From: Carnegiea gigantea | Lineage: Eukaryota > Streptophyta > Magnoliopsida > Caryophyllales > Cactaceae | Direction of reading: 5' to 3' | NCBI GenBank assembly: GCA_029747015.1 | Contig: JAKOGI010000534.1 | Span: 1 to 64,000 of the forward strand | DNA length: 64,000 nt | Part shown: positions 30,834-40,248 of the stretch, piece after piece | How the letters are laid out: the number at the start of each line of letters is the position of its first letter | How positions within the stretch are numbered: position 1 is the stretch's first letter | Position numbers and translations under genes: made by a program | Notes under the pieces: model-generated | Databases searched by the model: none | What the model saw: the letters and a program-made list of their open reading frames with translations, nothing else | What the model was told of the DNA's origin: nothing

Positions 30834-30845
30834 TGGTATCGGAGC
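30834..30845 (+). other. Primer-binding site of the copia element
   Basis: TGGTATCGGAGC, two bases after the LTR. It matches the initiator-methionine tRNA site used by most plant copia elements, with one change from TGGTATCAGAGC. Confidence 0.9.
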
Positions 30846-30857
30846 CCTGGTTATAGG

Positions 30858-33800
30858 ATGTCTTCAATCATGAAGGTACACATTCAGAAGTTCGATGGAG
30901 AGATTAGTTTTAATCTCTGGAAGGTGCAGATGAGAGCAGTTCTCATCCAGCACGAGTTGTGGAAGGTCCTGAAGGGACCTTATGTCAAACCCGAAAAGAC
31001 AACAGATGAGCAATGGGCTGAAGAACAGAAGAAGCGGCGTGGGTCGCTGACGGAAGATGAATGGGAGGAACTGGAGCTGAAAGCAGTTGCAGCCATACAA
31101 CTGTGCCTGGCACCTCACGTTCTGCGAGAGGTACTTGATAAGGTAACTGCCATAGACCTTTGGACTCGGCTAGAAGAGTTGTATATGACGAAAAGTCTAG
31201 CAAATAAGATCAGGCTAAAAGAAAGGTTATATACCTGTCGTATGGCTGAAGGTACGCTCGTCCAAAAACATCTGAATGAGTTTAATTCAATTCTAGTGGA
31301 TCTAGATAGCTTGGACGCTAAAATTGATGATCAGGATAAAGCTATCCTACTTGTTGTCTCACTACCCCCTTCCTACAAACACTTTAAAGAAATTATGTTG
31401 TATAGTAATTCAGATACTATATCATTTAAGGATGTCAAGGCTAACTTACTGTCTAAAGAAAAGTTTGACCATGATATTCATGCTGATTCGGGCGAGGGAT
31501 TGGCGGTCAGGGGGTAGGACAACAGAGAAAAGGGGGAATGGTAACAGGAAAAAGAGCCGTTCTAAATCACGGAATCCTCATGCTAATAAAACCTGTCACT
31601 TCTGCAACAAATTGGGTCATATCAAGGCTAATTGCTGGAAATTAAAGAAAAAGAATGAGGAGAAGGAGAAAACTGCTACAGCTGATTGTGTAGTAGAGTC
31701 TGAGTTTGATGGGGATGTATTGCTTGCTACTTCGTTAGCTTCCACTTCTGGGAGAGGAGTGGATGATAATTGGGTTTTAGATTCTGGTTGCACGTTCCAC
31801 ATGTGTCCTCGTAGGGACTGGTTTGTAACTTATGAACCTGTGGAGTCTGGGGTTGTACTTATGGGCAACGATGTTGAATGCAAGGTTGCAGGGATAGATA
31901 CGGTTCAGATTAAAACCCATGATGGCACTATTAGAACTTTGTCTAAAGTGCGTCACATTCCTGATATGACTCGTTGTTTGATCTCTTTGGGTACTCTTGA
32001 GACTAATGGTCGCAGGATCGTTATGGAGAATGGTGTCCTAAAGGTAACTAAGGGAGCCATGGTGATGATGAAGGGACTGAGGTAGGGGAGTCTCTACATT
32101 CTGCAAGGAGCTACAGTTACAGGCGTAGCTGCAATGGGTACAGCAGATGACACCAGGTTATGGCACATGAGGTTGGGCCATATGGGTGAGAAAGGGATGA
32201 CCATTCTGGGGAAGAAAGGTTATCTTGGTAACACCAGTACGGGTAAGTTAAATTTCTGTGATCATTGTGTTTTTGGGAAACAGAAAAAGGTGAGTTTCTC
32301 TAAAGCAACACACCATACTCAGGGGACCCTAGATTATATCCATTCTGACCTGTGGGGTCCCTCAAAGGAACCTTCTTTTGATTGTAAGCGTTACATGTTG
32401 ACATTTATTGATGATTTCTCACGTAAGGTTTGGGTTTACTTCTTAAGACATAAAAATGAGACCTTTTCTATGTTTAAGAAGTTTAAAGCTCTGGTTGAGA
32501 ACCAGACTGGGAGAAAGATCAAGAAACTCAGGACTGACAATGGCCTGAAGTTTGTTGAATCAGAGTTTGAGGAGTTCTGCACAGTAAACGGCATAGCCAG
32601 GCACAAGACTTTGGTTGGGAAACCACAGCAGAATGGGGTTGCAGAACGAATCAACAGAACACTCTTGGAGAAAGTACGGTGTATGCTTTCAAATGGTGGG
32701 CTTTGGGATCGCAAAGCATTCTGGGCTGAGGCCATCTCTATAGCCTGCTACTTGGTGAATCGTTCACCACATTCCTCCATTGACTTTCAGATTCCAGAAG
32801 AAATATGGTCAGGTAATCCTGTTGACTATTCTAATCTTAGGATATTTGGATGTCCTGTATATGCCCATGTGAATGATGGGAAATTAGCCCCCAGGGCTAT
32901 TAAATGCATGTTTATGGGATATGCTTCTGAATCCAAGGGGTATCGCATGTGGTGCCCTGAGTCTAAGAAAGTAATACAAAGTAGAGATGTTATTTTCAAT
33001 GAGACTGTTATGTTGCCTTCTGGAAAGGATTCTGTTGTTCCTTCTACTGATGCAGGTAATCAGGAAGATACCACTATGGAGGTGGAGGTGGAGACCATTG
33101 CAGCTCAAGGTGGAGCTGCTGAGGAGACCAATAGGGAAGCCCAGGTTACTAAGTCTGGGACTATCAGTTCTGATCAACCTCAGGTGGAGGTTGAGCATTC
33201 TATAGCTCGTGAACAATGTTAATGAGGGACTGATAGCATACGCACTTTCAGTTGCAGAGGAAGTGCCTGAAGGTGTTGAACCTTTAAACTACACTGAAGC
33301 GATCACCTACCCAAGTTCACTTAATTGGATGCTAGCTATGCAAGAAGAGATGGAAAGTCTGCAAAAGAACAGAACCTGGGAACTGTGTGACCTGCCTAAA
33401 GGTCGAAGAGTCTTAACTGCCAAGTGGATTTACAAGAAGAAAGAGGAAATTCTTGGGGTTGAGGATGCAAGATGGAAGGCACGGTTGGTTGTTCGTGGTT
33501 GCAACCAACGGAAAGGTATTGATTACAATGAGGTTTTCTCCCCTGTTGTTAGACATACCTCCATTCGATTACTTCTTTCTTTTGTTACACTATTTAACTT
33601 GGAGTTGGAGCAGTTAGATGTGAAAACAGCCTTCCTGCATGGAGAGCTAGTAGAGGAGATTTACATGAGGTAGCTTGAACGGTTCACTGTTCCTGGAAAG
33701 GAACATCTGGTGTGTAAGTTGAAGAAGTCCTTGTATGGACTCACACAAGCTCCTAGGCAGTGGTATAAACGTTTTGATACGTTTATGATTGATAAAGGGT

Positions 33801-34849
33801 ATATACGCAGTAGATATGATAATTGTGTGTACTTCAGACAGTATGGTGATGGGACTTGTATATATCTATTACTGTATGTTGATGATATGCTAGTTGCCTC
33901 TAAAGATAAAAGTATAATTAGCATGCTGAAATCTCAACTCAGTAAAGAGTTTGAGATGAAAGACTTGGGTGCAGCAAAGAAAATACTGGGCATGGAGATC
34001 CACAAGGATCGGAAGGGAGGTAAACTATACTTATCTCAAGAAAGGTACATTGAGAAAGTACTGAGTAGATTCAACATGGGGAACTGCAAGGCAGTATCTA
34101 CTCCACTTGCTGCACACTTTAAACTGTCTGCGGAATGCTGTCCGCAAACAGAGGAAGACATCAGTAGAATGTCTAAGGTACCTTATTCTAGTGCTGTAGG
34201 GAGCTTAATGTATGCTATGGTTTGCACTAGACCTGACTTATCACATGCTGTAAGTGTGATAAGGAGATATATGCACAATCCTGGGAAGGATCATTGGGAG
34301 GCTGTGAAATGGATCCTTCGATATCTGAAGGGTACTACAGGGAAGGGGTTGGTGTTTGATAGAAACAAAGCTGTTACGTTTGAGGTAACAGGCTTTGTTG
34401 ACTCTGATTATGCTGGGGACTTGGATAGGAGGAGGTCCATATCTGGGTACATCTTTACCATGTGTGGGGGTGCTATCTCCTGGAGAGCATCACTGCAATC
34501 TATTGCAGCCTTGTCTTCTACAGAGGCTGAATATATTGCTGCTATTGAAGGGGTAAAGGAAGCTACCTGGCTGAGGGAACTGGTAATTGAACTTGGAGTA
34601 CCATAATCTACCACTGTGGTATATTCTGACAGTCAGAGTGCCATACATCTGACCAAAAATGATGCATATCACTCGAAGATCAAGCATATCAGCGTAAAGT
34701 ACCACTACGTGCGAGACACAGTTGCTGCAGGAGAAATAGTGGTGAAAAAGGTGCACACTTCAGAAAATCCTGCTGACATGTTGACCAAGCCTCTACCTAT
34801 AGCTAAGTTAGAGCATTGCTTGGACTTAGTAGGCGTTCACAGCCACTGA
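30858..34849 (+). pseudogene. Copia Gag-Pol polyprotein, disrupted
   Basis: Gag begins at ATG 30858 (KFDGEISFNLWKVQMRAVL). A one-base frameshift in a G run near 31510-31516 precedes the CHFCNKLGHIKANC zinc knuckle. The protease has LDSGCTFHMC near 31780. A TAG at 32083-32085 separates protease from integrase. The integrase has an HH-CC motif, then DLWGP, TDNG and NGVAE for the D,D,E triad. Near 33210 frame and linker sequence are lost. Reverse transcriptase follows, broken by TAG at 33671-33673, with YVDD near 33878-33889. RNase H carries DSDYAGD and is broken by TAA at 34604-34606. The terminal segment ends at 34849. Overall similarity is to Tnt1-94 type polyproteins. It cannot make full-length enzymes. 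Confidence 0.92.
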
Positions 34850-34936
34850 GGGCCCTGCGGGGCATAGCCCCATAGGGGGCATCACCCTTTGGGGTGAGAC
34901 GACGGCGACGGAAAGTTGAAGATTGGAGATTTTGGT

Positions 34937-34949
34937 CCAAGGTGGAGAT
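34937..34949 (+). other. Polypurine tract of the copia element
   Basis: CCAAGGTGGAGAT directly before the 3' LTR (TGTTGGG at 34950); GGTGGAGAT is a common plant copia polypurine tract. Confidence 0.75.
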
Positions 34950-35543
34950 TGTTGGGTTTTATGGCCCAAAATCTCGAGTATCGGCACGGGGAGCCCATGC
35001 TGCACAGACACGGGCGTGCCAAGACGAAGAGCCGAAGACGGAGCAAACAGCAAAGTGGCACGGGGGTGCCGTGCCACGTGGCACGGTCGTGCCCCAGCCA
35101 ATTTTTTGCCGCCTTGTTTTGGCGGCTAGGGTTTGGCATTGAGGGTGTTTTCTCTGCAGCGGCTAGGGTTTTTCCAAGGGGGGAAAGCCCTATTTTTCAG
35201 GCCCTATAAAAGGAGGGTCAGACCTAGGTTCTAAAATACTCCAGTACTCATAAACACATTGAGAGGTAAAAGTAGTTTGCGAGAGATTACAATAGAGAGA
35301 GATTGTAAGTCTGCTCTTAGATCGAATCACTGAGGTGATTGTGATCGTGGTGTACTTTCTGCTCATAGTGGATTGTTTTGGTGCTGTCGCCGTCCGTGGT
35401 TTTTCCCACATTGGGTTTTCCACGTTAAATTCCTGTGTTCTTGTTCTCTTCCTATTATTCTGTTATTTTGTTGATTGAATTTCTGATTTTCTATTGCATC
35501 CTATCGCTTTCGCTATACTGTTACTCTGATATTAATCCTAACA
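34950..35543 (+). repeat. 3' LTR of the copia element
   Basis: 594 bp with a single palindrome module: the perfect 18-bp palindrome is at 35069-35086 and the TATA near 35205. It lacks the duplication seen in the 5' LTR. Confidence 0.95.
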
Positions 35544-35548
35544 GTTCC

Positions 35549-35867
35549 CTTTCATGTTCTCAAATTTATTCACCTCATGAGTTAGAAGGATGTTATCATG
35601 GATATTCCTTTTCGGCACAAATGAAAGTTTGAACTGGGCCTATTATTTTTCCAAGATTGGGCGCATTCTATTAACAAGGTTTTTGTGATAATTTTGTATA
35701 AGATATTCACAAGCTCATGGGATGGAATTGGGCAGTTGTAACTAGGTTATGCGCTTTAGGGATAAGAGCTATAAGTGTACGATTAATTTGTTTCAGTAGC
35801 TTACCATCGTGAAAAACAATTTAATAGTTTGACACACATATTTGTGGATTATATACCAGTAGTTAGT
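35549..35867 (-). pseudogene. LINE fragment 1 of 3: N-terminal reverse transcriptase
   Basis: On the minus strand: LKQINRTLIALIPK (about 35815), then NILYKIITKTLVNRMRPIL, then SFVPKRNIHDNILLTHEV, the usual block order at the start of a plant LINE polymerase, with stops and one frameshift. The endonuclease is absent, so the copy is 5'-truncated near 35867. Joined with the other two pieces the LINE is about 2.7 kb. Confidence 0.8.
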
Positions 35868-35876
35868 TAGAATTAG

Positions 35877-36571
35877 TTAGTCGTTCACACCAGAATGTTT
35901 AGTCACTTAGCTCTTTGGTGTTGTCAGACTAGTAATTTTATCAGGTAGCACCTACTCTATATATTTTAATTTACATATTTTTTTCACCCTTTAATAAATG
36001 TTGCTTGCCATTGGTATTTATGCTTCTATTTTTAATTGTGTTTCAAAAATCTTTGCTGGTACAAAATGTTTTCTAAAATTAAAATTATTTTTTGTGGGTC
36101 TTTTAGAATTATCCTCTTTGTTTACACAACTTTTTACATGGGTAAAATTGCCTATATGTCAATCTTCATAAACCCTTCGAGAATTGGAGTCACATTAAGA
36201 GATGGTGTCGTTGTTTAACTAAAGCTTGTAACTAGATTAGTTTAGGCAATCCAATAATAGGATCAATTTCGTATTGAACTTCAGATATGCAATTCTTTCA
36301 ATAATTCAGTCCAAATTTAAGTTATTTTTTGACCTTTGGCCCTTTATTTTATTATAATCGAGCTATTGCTGGCACATAAAAAGACAAATCTCTCACATCT
36401 CAAATTTTTACTCGAGCTTATTTAAGGAGAACAAGTGCCAATCAACTTCAATCAACCTACATTGATTCAATCAAGTTATATTAGCGTGTTGGATTAATTA
36501 GACTTTCTCGATTCTAAAATCAACCCATGCTTACATGGACCAAACAACTCATTCGCCGAATACTTCCCCAT
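35877..36571. other. Intergenic DNA, no gene seen
   Basis: AT-rich with no recognisable frame or repeat. Confidence 0.4.
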
Positions 36572-37250
36572 CTAGGGGTGTTCATGGATTGGGAACTCGA
36601 ACTAAAACAATTTTCGGTTCAAGTAACCGAAAGTTTAGGTCAGCCATCCCTTGAATCGAAATTGAACCAAAATTTTCGAAAATTTTCGGGTGTTCGAAAA
36701 TTTTGGTTTAGGTTTCCAGTTACCAAACAACCCAAATTATGTTTTCTCTTTTTTCGTTTTCACCTTTTTTTTTTGTTTTGCCATTTCGCCAAGTGTGTCA
36801 TTTAGCCCAACACTTAGTTATCTAATTACAGTAATTATAATTTCTTAATTAGTGGAAATGTGCAACCAACTTCGCAAACTTAGTAGCCTCTCGGCATTGT
36901 GAAATATAATTGAGCATGTGTAGCTTATAAAAAAATTCCAGGCACTTGGGTATAGGCATACTGTAAATATAGTTAAGATCATATTGCTTCCATTCAATCT
37001 TTCATATGTCACTCTTCCACTTTTTTACACATCATTCATGCAATAAAAGATTTTTTTTAAAAAAAACTTTCGGGTATTTGAATTGACAAAATCTTTGAAC
37101 TGTATCCGAACCAAGTACTCAAACAAATTTTTTGATTCGGATATCGAACTAAATTTTTTAAAAACTTTACATTGACGACCCAAAATTTTCAGTCGAGGCA
37201 CAATTTTTTGGTTCAAGTTATTAGTTTCGGATTATTTTAAACATCCCCAA
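36572..37250. mobile_element. hAT-like MITE candidate
   Basis: Left end CTAGGGGTGTTCATGG; right end TAAACATCCCCAA is its imperfect inverse. The 8-bp flanks TTCCCCAT (36564-36571) and AACCCCAT (37249-37256) agree at six positions. The interior has mirrored TTTTCGGTTCAAG and CGAAAATTTT words and no coding capacity. The CTAGGGGTG terminus and 8-bp duplication fit hAT MITEs. Confidence 0.4.
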
Positions 37251-37974
37251 CCCCATCCCGAAGAACCTACTGGATCCTCTTAAGTTCCCAACAAGATGAC
37301 GAGTCATTGACTCGTTTTTGGGTCCAATAAATAGTTTTGTTTGGTAAAAATATCCAGATTCTAGCCACCCAACTCCACCAATTATATTGAAATTAAAATC
37401 TCTTTTGCGCTACATCCGCTTCGAAACTTCCTAGAAACAGAAAATAATCCCACTTCTAGATACCCGTGTCGACGCGTGTATTCGGCATCCTATTAACAAA
37501 ATCTTGCTTTTTCTTTTTTCTTTTTATTTAACTTCCAAGAATAATTTCATATAATTAATTAATCATTGTAATCCCTTGAAGCATACGTTATCTCCTCCTA
37601 GCCAAGTGAGATTTTTCTTCCCTTCTCCTCTTTATTACCCAAAAAAAAAAAGGTAAATTTAACTAGTTTACGGTAACTTTTTCGAAAAAAAATTTGAAAT
37701 TTGAAATTGATAAGTTGAACAATATTTAAAAATTTTAATAAAATATTTTGTTTTATATCCAATTTTTTGGGTTATATAAAAATTTATAAAATAAAAAAGC
37801 TAAAATGAAATTCAAATAATGAGATTATAAACTCAAGTTAAAATTCAGAAGAATGCTATAATCTTTCTATGTATACAAGTTGTATAGGTAAATGTATGAC
37901 AATTTAAATCCAGAGCATTGATAACAATGAAAAATTTTACCAATTATATGTATTTTTTAGTCTTGAAACATCCA

Positions 37975-38135
37975 TTTCAGTAGGGTCAAGTTATTTTTGG
38001 TCCAATAAGGGATAAAACTCTCAAATCATAATTTTTTTATTCACAAAACTCGAACTTGAGACCTTGTTTTAGGGAAATAAGTGCAAACTATTTTTTTGAT
38101 AGAAAAAAGTGCAAACTATTTGAGCTAACCGTATT
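37975..38135 (-). mobile_element. SINE-like copy 1 of a shared family
   Basis: On the minus strand GTTAGCTCAAATAGTTTGC (A-box region) and GGTCTCAAGTTCGAGT (B box, 38063-38048), then a body with TTATTGGACCAAAAATAA. The same order and words occur at 48270-48420. AAGTGCAAACTATTT is duplicated at about 38080-38120, which lengthens the head. Confidence 0.5.
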
Positions 38136-38160
38136 AATTTTACCAATTATATACTAATTG

Positions 38161-39586
38161 GAGTACTAAAAATAAGTTGCCCTCCAACTTTTGGTCAAAG
38201 GTGCAAAATGCCCCTAAGAATTAATGTTAAAGTAAATACCCTTTAATCGCACCACACTTTCTCCATTAAATGATGTCGCATTATCGAAAAAATGACGTGG
38301 CTTGATCAGAAAATTGACTTTGCCTAATATGTTGACCTACAAAAAAAATATAAATAGTTTAATTTTATTTAAAATACTCCAATACAGAGAACCGTAAAGC
38401 CTTACTTTTTCTTCATGAAAGAATGAGAAATGGGTAAAGCATATATAAAAGAATAAAATTTCAAGCCTCACCAGTGACTCACCGCCACCAAGCACTTAAA
38501 AAAGCTAGCCCTTAAAAAAGTTACTTTACTTTTCTCTTCTTTCTACCCCATTTCTCTCAAGTCTCATCTACCAGGCTACCACCATTTCCATGCTCTTGCT
38601 CAAGCGCACAATAATTGAGATCTTCAAGCCCAGGTGCCCATACTTCTTCTTATATTCACATCTTATTCATTTTGAAAATTACGTGATATCAATTTCATGA
38701 GTTTAGCAACAAAATCTGTGGACGCAGCTCATCTTCGATTGTGGTTCCTAAAATCCATCTTCAACTTTTGCATGTAAGAATTGGCTAAAGAAAGACAACG
38801 AAAAGAGGAAGCAACAAAAGATTCAAGGCAAGTCAAGCTTATGTTAATGATTATTTTATGCTTTGTCACATTCAGTTGGCCTCTTACCTACTTTGAAATA
38901 AAAATTCTTATCAAATTAATACAATATTACCCTATTAGTGCTAAACTTGAAGATGCAAAATACAAGTCCTTAATAAAGTTTTACAAATTAAATGAATTTG
39001 CTATACTTGAATTAATCATAACGAATCTTCTTCTTCTTCCAATCTTTGACAGTAGATAGTGGATTCCAGCAAGGGTATCAACTTCGAACACACATCCATG
39101 GAAAAGACTCAACATGGAGCAAAAAGAACTTCAAACGATAAACACCAAATCAAGCCTATTTCAGCATATCAAAGGCAAATTACATAGTCAAAATCATGAA
39201 AGCAATTACACTTACTGATTATAAGAAGGCTTCTCAATTTAGTGATGAAATTGTTAATTTGACAATTTTAAAAGAGAATTGAAGTTGGAGATTTGTTTGA
39301 AGGAGAAGTTAGGGTTTATGCTATTAGTTACATTTGGTTGATTGTCTTTTTAGATTCTAATATGTAAAATCACATTATTTAACCTTTTTTTTAAAAAAAA
39401 AGTCAGATAAATCGCTGAGTCATCAAAAAGAGTAAGATCATTTTTTTTGTCCAACCAGCCATGTCATCTACTGAAAAAAATGAATGAGAATCTTATATGC
39501 GTCAAAGGGTATTAACTCTCTCTTTAAAGCCTAGGGGTATTTTCTAACTCAAAACAAAAGCTCATGGTTAGTTATTTTTGAAACTC
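38161..39586. mobile_element. Mutator-like element (MULE), non-autonomous
   Basis: The 11-bp direct repeat TATACTAATTG flanks it (38150-38160 and 39587-39597). The element starts GAGTACTAAAAATAAG and its right end reads GAGTTTCAAAAATAAC in reverse complement. Inverted similarity then continues for about 180 bp, for example AAAATGCCCCTAAG versus AAAATACCCCTAGG. Long terminal inverted repeats with 9-11 bp target duplications are typical of MULEs. The 1.1-kb interior has no transposase; a 92-codon frame at 38781-39059 has no domain I recognise. Confidence 0.75.
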
Positions 39587-39825
39587 TATACTAATTGTCA
39601 AGTTTTATATATTTATTATTATTTAATTCTTGTCATAAATCCAAATAATTAATCCAAATAATTAAGCCAACACAATTTTACAAGCAGATTTGTATTCAAA
39701 GTTGTAGCTGACGGTGGCTTTCTTTCTGTCTTTTATTTGATTCTTTCTCGGTTTCACATGGAGGCAATTTAAAGGCTAGGCAAAATTTTTAAAAAAAACC
39801 GTGTAAATCTCCCCACAAATATCAA

Positions 39826-40248
39826 TTGGCCGCCACCCACCGATCTCTCCCCCTCGTTCTTTCTCTCTCGCGTGCTTTCTCTCTCCTCCGCTCCCCACCC
39901 TGCATCCAATCCTCCCCCTCCCCAAGCCATCCCCTCTTCCTGAGAACTCGTCCCTCCCTTCGATTTCTAGGGTTCTATTCCATCCTCTATTCGATTCACC
40001 CCTTCCTGGGTTCTTTCAATTCTTTCTTCCCCCCTTCTCTTGTTTTCTTCTTTGATTCGATCCCTGTTTTGGGTTTCCCTTTTGATGACCGACAATTCTT
40101 TTCGCGCTTTTTTTTCTTTGGATTGATTGATTTGTGAGTTGGTTTATGAAATTTTGTTTCTTCCGGTTAATCTTCTTCTAGGGTTTTCGAATTTGTGATA
40201 TATATTCATCGGAATTGAGTTAAGTTTGTGTGTTTGAGGGAGGATAGG
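39826..40248 (+). promoter_or_regulatory. 5' leader region of the poly(A) polymerase gene
   Basis: A CT-rich tract (about 39840-39960) marks the likely transcription start zone and leader. Two short upstream reading frames occur: ATG at 40085 (13 codons then TGA) and ATG at 40146 (11 codons then TAG). Both end before the main ATG at 40249. No strong TATA is seen. Confidence 0.5.

Larger units (their letters stand above)
30145..35543 (+). mobile_element. Copia LTR retrotransposon, Tnt1/Tork-like, coding-defective
   Basis: LTRs at 30145-30831 and 34950-35543 start TGTTGGG and end TAACA. A tRNA-iMet primer-binding site follows the first and a polypurine tract precedes the second. Flanks are GTTCA (30140-30144) and GTTCC (35544-35548), a 5-bp duplication with one change. 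Removing the element and one flank copy rejoins the LINE frame across HEVNKFENMKGN and KSWVAFKLD. The LTRs differ by about 19 substitutions in 594 aligned bases by eye, about 3 percent, apart from a duplication in the 5' LTR. Confidence 0.95.

Noticed and set aside
38781..39059. 92-codon open frame with a hydrophobic segment
   Set aside because: Lies inside the MULE-like element, starts from no leader I can support and matches no family I know.
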